Assembly (NCBI RefSeq): GCF_042242105.1
Contig: NC_092032.1
Span: forward strand, 16,231,915-16,295,914
Origin: Pempheris klunzingeri
Lineage: Eukaryota; Chordata; Actinopteri; Acropomatiformes; Pempheridae
DNA: 64,000 bases
Direction of reading: 5' to 3'
The translations under genes and the position numbers were made by a program. A model generated the notes under the pieces. The model was given only the letters and a program-made list of their open reading frames with translations. It ran no database searches and was not told where the DNA came from. Positions within the stretch are counted from its first letter, which is position 1. Every line of letters starts with the position of its first letter. Shown piece after piece: positions 13,555-26,073 of this stretch.

Positions 13555-13790
13555 TGCCGAGTTGATCAATCAGTTAGTTAATCGATAGAAAATTTTTCAG
13601 TGGCAATTTAAATTATCAGTATAATCAAATCAAGCTCTTCTGCAAGCTGCAATGCCATTATTTGATAATTCCAGCTTCTCAAATGTTAGAATTTGCAGCT
13701 TTCCCTTCCCTAAATTGTAGAAAATTGAATATCTTTGGCTTTTGGACTGTTGGATGGACAAAATAAGACGCGAGGACACAATCTTAGCTC
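13555..13790 (-). mobile_element. ATTAATCGATTA-type dispersed repeat, copy 1
   Basis: Shares the diagnostic order of a common spiny-rayed fish repeat, read on the minus strand. It has a TTAATCGAT edge, then blocks resembling CCAGCTTCTCAAATG and AAATTGAATATCTTTGG, and a GACAAAATAAGAC block. Two more copies are at 17,715-17,930 and 42,240-42,530, and a fragment is at 37,905-38,075. Boundaries are approximate. Confidence 0.6.
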
Positions 13791-16700
13791 CTAGAAACAA
13801 CATTTATATGCAACTAATTTGCAACAGCAGATATGTTTTGAAAGAAACGTAATGTTGACTGATTTATGTTTGCTATTAACATAATGAGGAAATGTTTTAA
13901 ATTACCATATCTGGCAAGGCACAAAGTGGCGTGACTACAGCACTATTTCCCTTTTTTATGGTTATGTTTTGGCACTGGCAGCACTTGGTTTAAGTAATGG
14001 TCTGTTTTAATACAGACCTTGAGACACAATGTGCTTATTAACCTTAACCAAAGTGCCCACAGACAGAGCTCAAACCCCAGACTCTGCAGCACTCCATCCA
14101 GTCTGAAAACTGTTGTCTCTAAACATAAGACATCACTTTGGACTCGAATGATTATTTGCTGATGTTTCATAGGTCAGACAGTTAAAAGATGAATCAATAA
14201 TCATCACTTGAGGCTTTAATAGAGAGCCACATGTCGGCTTTATCAATGTAAAGCTCTGCAAGGTTTATTTTGTCTCAGTCATAGAAGAGTTCAGGCAGAT
14301 GTGGCAACCTTAAAACTTCAGGACCCAACTCTGCCCAAATGTTTGGTCCACGCTGCCTCCGCTGTACAGCTCTGTTCATCTCCTGGTCCAACCGAAACTG
14401 CTGCACTCACCTGAAAATCACTTGATAACATGATCCACACAAACTGCATCTTCAGTCAGGCAATCCAAACACCAACAAATTATTCACTTGGCTTAATCTT
14501 GTTAGAGATTGTACCTGCCATGCTGGCTATTGATTTTTTTTTTCTTTTCATTTTTTCATTTTTTGAGCTTGTTTTGTGAGTTTTTTTCTTGTCTGGTACT
14601 ACTGACGTGCCAGACATGAAATGTTCTTGTAAGCGAGAAAAAATTCTTGGAATAATTAAGCGAACTTGCAGTTTTGAATGTAACCATTAAAGAATCCGTT
14701 TTTTTGTTAATCACAGCTTCTCTTAAGTGGATCTGAGCCGCAAAGGGTAATGGACACACGCTGTCTCTGTGGGCTGAACAAATTTGAGGCCAAGCATCTT
14801 TGTTTGAAACCCTCCTGGTTTCATTTCCTTCGAGTCGGTCAGCGTCTGTAACTCTGTGTGTTCAGATTTTGGTGAGTGTACTTTATGTAAGTTAGGTCCT
14901 CTGGGTCAGGCGCTCCTTCTCACTGCTCTTTAGTGGCCTTGTACCTGCTGTTTTATTTCTGCGCTAATACTGTTCGCAATTAGCCACTGGAAACCTGATG
15001 TTCTGCAAACACAAATAATTAATCTCTCACCACATGTAGGAACAATTTGGATGATTTGTAGAGCCATAAAGGTTGATTATCATGTTTCCATATTTACTTT
15101 TAAAATGGTACACCCTACTTCTACAAATCGTTTACCACTTTATTACTGCAGATGACTAAAGCCTGCATCACTGTCAACCTTATAATGAGGTTGGCTGGCC
15201 CTCTCATTTTAATATATCCATCAACAATTCTAACTTTACAACGCATAATTATATTTAAAGATATAGGCTATGATTTGGAACAGATCCTTACAATGTGTTG
15301 CAAAACATGTATTAACTGCTTCTAAATTTATTTAAAACTCATGAAAGTTTTGTTCTTCACTAGGGAAACTGAAGTCTGAAAAGAAAACCTTTAACTCAAG
15401 GACCCCTCACTAGATTTCTTCTGAAGCTTTCAGCAGCATTTCTTGGCCCTCAGCAGCGGATGCGGTTTGCTCGGTTGTCAAGAAAAGAAAAACAGTCAGT
15501 ACACGACACAAATGCTTCATATTTCACGTTCTTATAAAGTGCATGTTTTATATGATTACAAGCAAGTTATGTTATGAATCATTCATTATCTGTCAATGCA
15601 TCACCTATAGATGCTTAAAAGGGGGAGACATGCATTAGTAGAAAATGTCCATACATATGCTTACAGCTACGTTAACGTATATTACAGTTAGGGATGTAAT
15701 GATACCAAAAACTCATGGAACAATAATATTGTGGTAGAAAGTATATAGTATATAATAAGTATTTTAAAAAGGAAAAAAAAGATTAAGAAAAATTATGACT
15801 TGGTATTCTTGTTCAGAGCTAGTGGATATTTGATTTACTGCAACTGCTGCATATTTCAAAATAACACACAGGCCTTGAATTTATTTAATATGTAGACGCT
15901 TTAACTTTAAAAGACAACATCAGCTCAGAGGTAGGACTGTTTAATTATCAGCTGTCCCTGGATTAGCCCATAAAATGATTTAGCAGGAGGAAAACTCTGA
16001 CAGCTCCAAGTAAATATGCTACATTGACTTTTATTAACTTGTGTGCGGTTCTCTGACCTCTGTGGCATTTACTGTATTGTCCTACAAGGCAAATTCCAGC
16101 CATCTGGTACTTCGGGCAAGTTCAAGCAAATGTTAAGATGTACTGTATTTGCAACTATTATCCGACCCGCTCCACTGCAACACATAATTTCATCCCTTTG
16201 CCCCCATCCTACATAATAAGGAAAGGAGCTTCACATTACAAAGCTGATGCTTAAAGTGCCATGGAATTAGATGCTGCCATTTGAAAGACGGACAAACAAC
16301 ATCTCTGTTGGAACATCACACATCACCTCATCATACACTACAGTAGTGGCAGATGTATAGTAGCCTAATTATACAAAGAAATTGCAGTTATTTATATTTC
16401 AAAGGCAGCAGTTCAGAAGCGTTGATAGACTCCTCACCGCCTCCCACCCCCACCCAACCTCCTGCTGTTATTGTTGCCGCCGTTGCCATTGTTGTTCCTG
16501 CTGTTTGTGTTGAAGCTGCTGCTGCTCCTCTCACTGGCGCTGTTGGTTTTTCACCCCCGGCTTGCTCCTGCATGCGTTCTTCATGTGTGACCGATGTCAA
16601 AACCACATGTTAATTTGCACATCATAATAAAGAATAAGAGAGCAGAGCAGAAATTAAAAAAAAAACATAAAAAAAAGATCACCTCTCTTGGTTGGGGTCT

Positions 16701-17714
16701 TTTTGTTTTCAGTGTGAGGCTAGAAAATGTGTTGATTAAGCATAAAGGGACTTCAGAGTATGCTGTCAACATCTGGTGAAGTAGAGTCCACACAAACTCA
16801 TAAAAATTGTAAAAGAAAACTACAAGTTCAACCAGCAAAGTAAAATGACAACGTCTGAAAGATCCCACCTGATTGCTGATGCATTACTGGCCTCTAGTGG
16901 TGTAAAACACAGACACTAGTGTGATACATGGTGAAAGCAGCCATAATGCTGAAATACAGGCCTTCAGGCAACTTGGTGGTGTTCACTGTCAGTAAATTCT
17001 ATGACACCAGACAGGGCCAGAGTTGAGATATTCACTTCAGCATCGACTCGATGATGCCTCTAATGAGGGTAACCACCCTGGCAGAATCTTACTCATTTCC
17101 ATCAGGTAATTACACATTAGAGTCACACAAGAGGGGGGAAGCAATAAATTCAGTGATAGGAAGTCCAGTCAAAATAGCCCTCAGTCTCAGACAGCTTCTC
17201 CTGCGGTCTGCTGTGCTACTGTGACTGCTTTCCAAATTGCAAACCTTTTATTTTTGCTCATTTGGACTTTTGCATGCAGTGTGCATACAATTTGGACATA
17301 CTACTTCCTCATACCTTGAACTTTGACCCTCTTGCTCATGCATCTGTTGTAGTCAGAGTAGTGTGTGTGGGTCAGAGTAGCCAGAGAAGCATGCTGGCTT
17401 GCACACTGCAAAATGGGACTGCATGTATTAGGACATCCTGGTATTTTTGGCATACTACAATTCACGCACCACGCACTGGGACATGCTAAATCTTTTTCTT
17501 GCATAATAAAGAGTATGATAATATGGGTATTGGAACCACAGCCTAAAGAAGAATCTTTGGTCTGCAGCTGTCCATGTCTGCATTTGATTTTATATTCGAC
17601 ACAAAGACTATGTGCAAATTGCACTATGCTCAAAATACAAAACAAACAAAAAGGCTATGTACAAAATTACAGCTGTTTCCCACTTTAATCATCAGTGTTG
17701 ATTAGCAAATAACA
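13791..17714. other. Gene-free stretch
   Basis: No supported exon on either strand. An imperfect trinucleotide-rich patch at about 16,430-16,530 (TGTTGCCGCC and GCTGCTGCTGCT) gives a misleading Ala/Val/Pro-rich open frame. The remainder is AT-rich single-copy sequence. Confidence 0.4.
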
Positions 17715-17930
17715 GAGGACTACAACTAATAATTATTGTCATTATAGATTAATCTGTTGATTATTTTCTGCATTAGCTGACTGACTGTTTGGCTTATAAA
17801 AATTCTGAGTATAGTGATAAATGCTGTTGCAATGACCCAAAGTGGCATTTTCACAATGCTTGTTTTGTCCAACCAACTGTCGAATGAGTAACTGATTAAT
17901 GGACTAACAGTCTCAACTGTACTTACTACT
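17715..17930 (+). mobile_element. ATTAATCGATTA-type dispersed repeat, copy 2
   Basis: Contains the family's opening (AACTAATAATTATTGTCATTA, then TAGATTAATCTGTTGATTATTT) and its internal TTGTTTTGTCCAACCAA block. The next ~150 bases (to about 18,090) hold fragments of the CTTAAGTA-type repeat, ending in AAATTCCACCAGTGC. Confidence 0.65.
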
Positions 17931-18228
17931 AACTTAAGTTGTCAAGTAACTGAAATGAAATGCTGGGCGTCCCTATGACAGGTAATGTAGAAGAGTAGAA
18001 GAAGAAAGTAGCATGAAAAGAAGAGTTAAGTGAAGTACAGGTGCTTCAAATTTGCAGCTAAGTAAAGTACTTGGGTAAATTCCACCAGTGCAAAAGGCTA
18101 CTGAAATGAAACCTGGCGGTCACATCAGTTGGTGTCTGACTTAAAAATGATCTCTTTTGGTGAGAAATGTGCAGTCAGTGAGACTCACCCAGCATGCAAA
18201 TGAAGAGTGATGATTCAAGCACAGTGAC

Positions 18229-18234
18229 TTTATT
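18229..18234 (-). terminator. Poly(A) signal of impa1 copy 1
   Basis: AATAAA on the minus strand, 66 bases past the TGA stop at 18,300. It is the first canonical hexamer downstream and implies a very short 3' UTR. Confidence 0.6.
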
Positions 18235-18299
18235 CACGACATACAGCTAAAGAGTGGATTTATCTACTTGTACTCATTTCGAAATGCATTTGGATGTTC

Positions 18300-21192
18300 T
18301 CATTGCTTCTCAATCGGAGCGTCGTCCCTCACCACCGGGAATATTTCAATTTCCTTGATGATCCGCTGAGCAATGACATCGTTGTTTGCAGAAACCATCC
18401 TTCGAGACATCAAATCAAACGGTCCCCCTAAATGATCAAACAAAGCCTTTATTAGGGGGGCTTTCGCCAAAAGATAAGCCACAATATACACTTATAACCT
18501 TCGAAAGAGAGCTCAGTGCTGCATAGTCACTTGATGCTCTGCGATCAGATTGGAAAGCATACACACCATCAACATCCAGTAGTATTCCCCCGGCTTCTTT
18601 GACAATAACCGCTCCAGCAGCAATGTCCCAGCAGTGGATCCCAATCTCGAAGAAGGCCTCCACGGCCCCCGACGCCACCAGACACATGTTCGTGGCAGCT
18701 GTCCCTGACCCACGGAGCCTGCCAGGACAGATCAGTTGGAGATGAGTGAATACAAGAGGGCCATGCTGCCCTAGAAAGGCAGCCAACAGTAACTGAGGAT
18801 GGCTGGCAAAATGTGTAACTGATAGAAAAGTTGCACTGCCTTAATTATGTACTTTTTTTGGCTGATTATATCACCCAAATGAATAATTGCCAATATACAA
18901 AGTGCTTAGAAATGCAGATACTGCAGTCTGACTTCGGATACCCCTTAAGGAAAACGTATTATTTATGAACAACGTGAATTTTTTCATCTGTCTTGTCCAT
19001 TTGCACCTGTTTGTCTAAGATAATAAAGTTCATCTTCACTATTTACAGTATGCAGCTTCTTTGCCAGATGTCTCTGTCTGTCTAATATTTATATTCAAAT
19101 CAATATAACAAATTCATTTACAATTTAATACATGTAAATATATGATTTCAAGGTAGCTTAACCACATCAAATTGCATGAATTCCACTAGTATCAAAAGCT
19201 TACATGGTAGCTACTCTGCTGAGCTCAATTTTGTAGTCAATGCAAATTTTATTGTTTTTGCATTATCATTTTTAATGTGGTAAAAGAAATGGGAGACAGT
19301 CAGACTCTGGTCTGTTTTGCGGTGCAGGGCGGTACACATTGCAATTATGAGTCCATGTATGCATGTCAGCACTCACCCATGCACTGGGATGCAGAGGATC
19401 TTCTGCATGGTGGAGAAGATCTTGGTTACTTTTTCTTTGCTCCTGTCGGTTCCATGCTCAGAGATGATAATAGACTTCTTGATTTCTGCAAAGACAGCAT
19501 GTCAGAGGGGTTACTATCATATATAATTATAGGTGTGATAGTGACTGTAAAGGTGCACACGCTTGCACATACAGTATTGGTGAAGAGTCCTCCAAAGTCA
19601 GTGTATGTGTCACCTTTTTGATCCAGGGGATTCTGCTTGAATGCTTTATTCATCTGTTCTTAGAAAACCTCGAGGTCTTTGGTGTGAAAGTGATGACTAT
19701 GTATGGCTGTGTTTCTAGGTATTACATTTCAAAAGCCGGGCAAAAGAGGGCATGGACATTTCATGACTTAATTTCCATTTTCAAATGTCTATAATAGAAT
19801 AATATGACCACCCTACCTCTTACATCAGACACTTGAATTGGTTCATCATCACAGAAAGCTCCCTTCCCCTTCCTGCCTTTATACATCTTGTCTTCCAAGC
19901 AGCTGTACACCACACCAAACTCCAACTGAAAAAAAGGCGACGTTCTTTCAGTTTGCACGTACATGTATGGACAAACTATTTTTACTGACTGTAAAACTAT
20001 CCCTTTTTTGAGCCGACATACCTCCTTATTGACAGCAAAGGCAATGGACACAGCCACAAATGGGAATCTGTGAATGAGTAGTTTCAGTGTGTTATTACAT
20101 AGACAGAAAAAAATGTATGAACAGGTATTTTTTTGAAAACAAAGTAAAGTAAATAATGAAGAATAAAAAAGAAAATTACGCCTGTTCTGTTTCTTGCTGA
20201 GATTCGTCTCTTAAATACATATGAAGCTACAGCCAGGGGACAGTTAGCTTAGCTTAGCATAAAGACTGGAAGCAGGGGGAAACTGCTAGCCTGGTTTAGC
20301 AGGTTTCCCCCCTGCTTCAAGTCTTTATGCTAAGCTAAGCTATCTACTGTCTACTGTGCTGGAAAGGTTGATCTCATTAGTGAGCGTACCTTCAAATTAC
20401 ATACAAATATGTTAGAATATATCCATGTGTTTGGCTTTGTATGGAAATATTGTGAAATTCTCCCAGAACTAGTCATTTATGTAATTTTTATCTGGCTGTG
20501 TCAGAGAGATGACACCTACAACAGGAAGTGTTTGGTTCGATCAATCAACACAACAAACACTGACATCTTACCCATGTACAAAGTTCGTGGTGCCGTCCAC
20601 AGGGTCTATGATCCATGTAGGTTTGTCGGTTAGGATACACGCTTCCCCCTTTGCCACCGACTCCTCCCCGATGAAACTGAAGCACAGAAGAAGCGATGGA
20701 CCAATATCAAGATATGACAGAGCAATTTTGCGCCTCTGTTTCAAACATTACAAGCACACAAAGAGTGATGTATAGGTGTGTGTCTGTGCTCATGTCTCAC
20801 CAGTGTGTGCCTTCTCCGAATTCCTCTTTAAGAGACCCGATGATGATTTTCTCCACCCTCTCATCAGTCTTGGTGACAAGGTCCACAGTGGAGCTCTTTG
20901 TCATGACCCTTATTTCACTCTCCCCGGCTTTCCTAATTTCCTAACAAATGAGTTAAATATTCCCTCTGAATATTAGTGTGCATGCTTGGGATCTGGAGGT
21001 TAAAACAGGATATATTTTCATCATCACAAAATCTTTCAAAAATCTAAAGCCAAGTCTCAATTTTACCCAATGGTGCACTCACAAGAGAAGAAATATATTT
21101 AGATGATATCACAGATGGCTGTTGCTTACCGCTCCAGCTTTTCTTGCCACTGTAACAGCAAAATCATATGCCTTCTGCCAGGGGTCATCCAT
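18300..21192 (-). CDS. impa1: Inositol monophosphatase 1, tandem copy 1 (283 aa)
   Basis: Hydrolyses myo-inositol monophosphates to free inositol with Mg2+, in the cytosol, feeding phosphoinositide synthesis and, in fish, osmolyte production. Eight coding exons (minus strand): 21192-21130, 20940-20801, 20676-20572, 20067-20022, 19925-19817, 19485-19377, 18718-18567, 18427-18300. All have GT-AG introns, the phases join cleanly, and 852 nt give 283 aa (human IMPA1 is 277). It begins [13 protein letters not shown]. The metal-binding set is intact: E72 in GEES, D92 and D95 in DPVDGTTN, and D222 in HCWDIAAG, followed by IVKEAGG and GPFDLMSRR. Exon 2 is two codons longer than in copy 2. A non-coding 5' exon probably ends at 21909 (AAG|GTAAGG), spliced to an acceptor near 21232. 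It sits head-to-tail with copy 2. IMPA2 is less likely because the C-terminus and GPFDLMSRR motif follow IMPA1. Confidence 0.95.
20247..20341. repeat. Long hairpin-forming inverted repeat in impa1 copy 1 intron 3
   Basis: Two ~42-base arms, centred near 20,293, are almost perfectly complementary (CTTAGCATAAAGACTGGAAGC against GCTTCAAGTCTTTATGCTAAG, flanking complementary G5/C6 runs). It resembles a miniature inverted-repeat transposable element common in fish introns. It lies between coding exons 3 and 4, far from the splice sites. Confidence 0.8.
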
Positions 21193-21908
21193 TTTGTCTC
21201 AACGGGAGGGGGGCTTACTGAAGAGAGCCTGTAAAATGAATAAAGCTTGTAAAAGTGCAACAAAGACTCATATAATGCATAACAAGCACAATGACGTGCA
21301 ACTTAAATATAAAACAATTAGAGGCTGTTTTAAACACAATGGCTTTATAGTGTTAACGTCCTTTCTCTGAGGAGCACAGCACAACACTTCCAAACCTGCA
21401 CAATTGGCACACATGTGTTACAAAAGAATGGGTTGTGCAACACTACCGCAGCTGGCATCAGCCTGTCCTGCATTAAAGCATTAAAGAGTGCTATTTCTAG
21501 TATTTCATAATCTATGAAATAACACAATATTTTGGCATGTGTCATATCATGATTAACAAATCAGTGGTAGTCTAATAAAAGAATAAATGCAGTAAATCGG
21601 TGTGTTAGCAGTTAAAACCACATTTTTTTGTTGTCGATAGAGACCTCATACTTGTTAAATACTTTCTTTTAAACACACTGTACTTCTCCTCCTCATAATA
21701 TACTTTATACGCATTACCTCTGCTATTAGAAGTCGTATCTGCCAGAGTAACGGTTGCTTTATGATATGATAATCCACCCTCAAAGAGTTTTTGGTGACAA
21801 GTTACATAATAATGTCAAAAAATGGGTATGATGACAAGCACACATCTTAACACCATTTATGCAAGCACACATTATCATCTATATACTGCTGAAATGAATG
21901 AAAGCCTT

Positions 21909-22072
21909 ACCTTGTGAAGTCAGGAGGGGCAGACAAAGGTGGCACCTAGATGCTAACGCGCCTTCTGACAAACTTAACTATAAGTTGTCTCATTGGAGAG
22001 ATGAGGCAAGTAAAAAAAAAAAAAAAAGTTGGCATGACAGAGGGGGAAAAGTACTAGCACCGCCCTCACGTG
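21909..22072 (-). promoter_or_regulatory. Putative 5' UTR exon and promoter of impa1 copy 1
   Basis: On the minus strand a strong donor (ACAAG|GTAAGG) ends a likely non-coding first exon at 21909. Upstream lie a poly-T stretch (22007-22027 region), the OSRE1-like element at 22042-22058 and a CACGTG E-box at 22067-22072. No clear TATA box was found, so the transcription start is not fixed. Confidence 0.45.
22042..22058 (+). promoter_or_regulatory. OSRE1-like osmotic/salinity-responsive element
   Basis: The 17 bases GGGGGAAAAGTACTAGC fit every position of DDKGGAAWWDWWYDNRB, the OSRE1 consensus I recall from work on the tilapia IMPA1.1 and MIPS genes. It lies about 850 bp upstream of the impa1 copy 1 start codon and about 130 bp beyond the predicted first-exon donor. 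I found no full match in the proximal upstream region of impa1 copy 2. The site is observed; activity is inferred. Confidence 0.6.
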
Positions 22073-23682
22073 TTTCTTCATAGCAACCTGAGAGAAAAAA
22101 GAAAACTTTCTGTGAGACTCACGAGAGCAGACCTGCAACAACATGATGCCACATTTGCTGCATTTCCCAGCGCATCTGTGGCTGGTTAAATGAGCAGACA
22201 TTTTTTTTGGGTATCTTCGTAATTCTCCTGAGGTGACTTCACAGAATGAAGTGCAGATGTCACTTGAAGACACACCCTGCTGTGTACATTTCCGTGTGCA
22301 TGCAACTCCTGACATGACTAGTTATGAAGAACAGTGTAGAACATACTCTTAGTACTGATGGCAGCTCATGAACCTGTAACTTTTTAATAATAAGTGTACA
22401 TTCCAGCTCCTGACTTAGTTTCAACATGGGATTTGACATGACAAACAAAGCTCCTGTCAGTTTTATATTTCCTGATAGTTTCACAGCTGTTGAGCTTTCC
22501 CTTTATATCGTTTCATTGTATTGTACTAGTGGAAAATGCTTTGAAAGGTCCCCCGGTGAGTCAGTCTACATTACGGCATGTGTGCATACTTGCCCGTTTC
22601 TCACTGCTCCCGCCGAAGGTTGGGTAATGTCTCTACTATATCCTCTGAATGGACTGAATGGAAGCATATAATGCAGATGCACAGATCTAAATGCTTATCT
22701 GGCACAACTGCTCATTACTGCACGAGTTAGATATATAAAAGCGCATATTCATCACATCTCACTGTAAGGTGAAGTAGCTTAAATGCAAATTGGTTCATCT
22801 TCCTGTGCTCCCACGCTTCATTCACAGCACCCCACCCCTTAAAATATACCATGAAGTGTACTCAAGTCTAGAACTGAGATGCAGTACGTGTGCTTGAATG
22901 TTTTGGCCCTGAAGTGACAACATTTAAAGGCTATCTTTCATTCAAACGCCTAGCTGCACCGAAGGCCTAAGGGAGGGTAAAAGACTATTCTGTGATTTTT
23001 CAAACTACTTTTCTTAAAACACCAAATGCTTTTCGCAGGAAGTCATACCTTGCTGCAAAAGGGATTGTTCAATTAGTGGTAAATGCTGCATGTCGCAAGA
23101 AAATTGCATTGTGCCTCTTACTTGCTTGCATCCTGAAGGGTGATGGTAATAGTAGTATGTGGCTCCTTTTAGTGTTTGGAAAGGCAGGAGCACTTGACCA
23201 TGCTGAACTGTAATTGATTCTGATTTCAGTTTTTTTGTTATTGGAGAGATTAAAATGTTAAGACACTGAATTTCACAAACACTACACTACATTACACACA
23301 AGATATGCATCAGGCATTATCTCTCATTCTCTTGTCTGTTAGTGAAAAAGCAGAAACAGTCTGAGTGCTTTGCCGTGGCTCGTTCAGACATGATGCTCAT
23401 CGCCGCCACGCCTTGAAGACCTCAAGTTCATGTGTTGAAATAGCTCTAAACCTGTTTTGGCAGTTTGCTGTTGCACCAGCAACAACAGGATGAGTGCTAA
23501 AGCAAATGTTAACGTACTACAGCTAATCTTCTTCAGAAAGTTAGTCATCTTTTATCGACTGCCGTGTGCAAAGATAAGGTTGTCAGAAAATGTTGTCATC
23601 CTACTATACAAGTTAGTGGATTCACAAACCGTGCAGCTAAAATAAACAGGGGACTGTTGAACTTCACAGATCCTTATGGGGT
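22073..23682. other. Intergenic stretch between the impa1 copies
   Basis: No supported exon. AT-rich sequence upstream of impa1 copy 1. It may hold further regulatory sequence, but no motif is decisive. Confidence 0.4.
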
Positions 23683-23930
23683 GTGATGAAGGCGCGTTTT
23701 GTTGGAAGTTGTTTGAGCAGGAGCAGCAGGAGAGCAGTTTTCATCCCGTTGTCCTCGTCGTGCACTAAATATAAGACGCTCTCTAAAATGCTGGGAGACA
23801 GGCTGAGGGAAGTGATAGGACAAGCAAAACAAATACATCAGTCCTGCTGTCTCCCTGGCAGGTCCGTTATGAATAATTTATCCAGGATGACGGATGTTTT
23901 GGATGTTTGGTTCCCCGAAATCACAGCTGT
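23683..23930 (+). mobile_element. Non-LTR retrotransposon (LINE) reverse-transcriptase fragment
   Basis: Within an open frame starting at 23683, the residues YKTLSKMLGDRLREVIGQ and, soon after, PGRSVMNNLSRMTDVLD match the finger/palm region of LINE reverse transcriptases. There the usual pattern is DYK-L-K-LA-RL--V, then a PGR-----I---RDV motif. The similarity stops after DVLD. The rest of the 134-codon frame is unrelated, and no catalytic FADD box or endonuclease is seen. It is a dead fragment, not a host gene. Confidence 0.7.
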
Positions 23931-24179
23931 AACTGAGGCCTGCCATGATGCTGAAGTTGCTGAAGGTCAATGGTGCACCATGAAGGATGAGCAGCAGCTT
24001 CAGACAGGTTATTTCCAGTCTGAGGTCCTTTGTAATCTTGCCGCCAAGCCCCTCTGGAGTTCCACAGCCATGCTAGCGGCTCTGTGACGCTGTATTTTAA
24101 CCACCTTAGTTCAGTGTGCTAGCAACAATTGCTCATTCACGTTTTGTCATGAACCAACATCAACAAAGTGAAATTTTGA

Positions 24180-24530
24180 CCTGAAAGTGGCGCCAGATGA
24201 AAAGTCAGGAGATCCTCAGGGGAACCTTAATGTTTGTACCAAATTTTATGCGAATCTATGCAATAGTTGTTGAGACAACTCACCAAAATGGAAAAATGTC
24301 ATCCTAAAGGTGGCATTAGGGGAAACCTCAGGGGATTGCCACACTCAGTGGGCTTCACCCTCTGGGGACAATGAATGTCTGTACCAAATTCTGTGGCAAT
24401 CCATCCAATACTTTTTGGGGCATTTCACCAAAAGCTAAAAATTACAATCTCATCTTGGTGCTATGGGTAAAGTCAGAGGATCATCAAAGCCAGACGGCTT
24501 CATCCTCTGAAGACTGTGAATAAATATGAA
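24180..24530. repeat. Degenerate tandem repeat of about 115-bp units
   Basis: Three diverged units follow one another (about 24,180-24,290, 24,296-24,410 and 24,430-24,525). Each carries versions of GTGGCGCCAGA, AGTCAGGAGATCCTCA, TTCACCCTCTGGGGACAATG and TGTCTGTACCAAATTCTGTGG. The motif set belongs to a repeat that is very common in spiny-rayed fish genomes. The units differ too much for a recent expansion, and the spacing and similarity do not fit a CRISPR array. Confidence 0.65.
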
Positions 24531-26067
24531 TGCAAACGTCATGACAAACCATCTTATAGTTGTCGTTTCTTTCTTTCAAAGGTCTTTTTATTGCTTAATA
24601 ATGGACAAAACAGTAACTATACAGGGAAAGAGGAACTCTATAACCACACTGGTAAGATAAATACAGGAAATGCTTGCTCACACAGGGCCACATCAAGCCA
24701 AATGAAGAGCATAAAAAGACAAATTGGCGTAGAGAAAGAAAACTGAAAAAATAATTCAACCAAAGAGAAAACATACATTCTAATAAATGTCTACAGAGCT
24801 TGGCTCTCTGGTCTCCGGGGGCACATTTTGGGATGTGGAGCAGGAAAACGCAGCCTTGCTGGTTTTTCAGAGAACAATGGTTGGCATTTCCTAGCAGCAA
24901 CCTGGACATACAGTAGAAGTATAAGGCTGTGCCATTAGTGACTCTGTAGACAACATTAAAAAAACATTAACAATCAAAACATGGGGAACCAACAGGACTT
25001 GCTGAGCAGTTTTTCTTGTAAAGGTGGAACTGACAGAAGAAGACTTTCAGCTGACTGACTCCAGAAATCATTCCCAGCACTGGTGATTACATCTGAACCT
25101 CCTGCTGCAGACAAACATGGACCATTGATTTCAGTGAATATGGGGGGTGGAGCAGTTTAAGACCTGGGTTTGCTCAAGTGAAGTGTTTTAAAACCATTTG
25201 TTAGTCATCAGCAAACATAAGCTAAGAAAAAAACAGACACAACAGTCCGAAGAGAGCAAAACTCAGAGCTATTTCATAGAGCACATCAGCCCGGGGGGCA
25301 GTGTACCGCTCTGCATGTGGAGTGTGTGCAGCACTGAATGAAAGGGCACGGGAAATGCAGCAGAGAAGTTTACATGGTGTAATGGCTGTGAACGCTTTTA
25401 TCTCTCTCCTAAATCACGGTAGTAGTCAGCGTGTTTTTTTTCCTGGTGTTTTATAGCATTTCAGAGGCCTGTTTTTCGGTTTATTTGGTTCCTGTTTGCC
25501 ACAAGAGACGATTTGCTTTCCTAATACGCTCTACTTTATAGACTTTTATAAGGAGAGGAGACAGTTCACCATTTTTCTAGGTCAGAGCAAATATAGATGT
25601 TTATTTATGCCTGAGCACAGGGCTACAATTCACGATGGTGTTCTAGAGCTTGGCTGGATATTGAATACAGAGGAATTTTCCATTTTCTATTGTACTCCTA
25701 CATAATATCACATTTCAGAATAGAAAACTCTGGTAGAACACTTGCCAACTTCACTAAATATAGCTTTCATAATTGTTTCTCTTTATTTGTCTCTGTTGGT
25801 GTGGATAGAATATTCACATTTCCAACAGCAAAGTCATGAAACTGAACTTGGAATAGAAATGTCAGCATTGTACTGCAAATATTTTCCTTCTCAGACATCA
25901 CTTCGCTTGCCAGTGATTGTCTTTTGTCAGTTTACGAGCATACATGCGGGTGCATGCTGACACTTGTCTCTGCAGGGCTTTAGCGACTTGAATTTATCCA
26001 TCTGTACTGTGTCAGAGAGAGGCTGGGCATGAGCAGGAGATATTTATGGTGCATTTTGTTGGCTGCC
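24531..26067. other. Intergenic stretch
   Basis: No supported exon. AT-rich. It lies downstream of impa1 copy 2 on the minus strand. Confidence 0.4.
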
Positions 26068-26073
26068 TTTATT
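26068..26073 (-). terminator. Possible poly(A) signal of impa1 copy 2
   Basis: AATAAA on the minus strand about 725 bases past the TAG stop at 26,798. It is a candidate only, since non-canonical signals nearer the stop were not excluded. Confidence 0.35.

Noticed and set aside
16353-16613. 86-codon frame rich in Ala, Val and Pro
   Set aside because: It is generated by an imperfect GCTGCT/GTTGTT trinucleotide tract with no splice context or similarity.
23683-24087. 134-codon plus-strand frame as a host gene
   Set aside because: Its only recognisable part is a short LINE reverse-transcriptase motif block; the rest is unrelated sequence.
24180-24530. Tandem units as a CRISPR-like or functional satellite array
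   Set aside because: The units are long, diverged, lack spacer structure and match a common fish dispersed repeat; the genome is eukaryotic.
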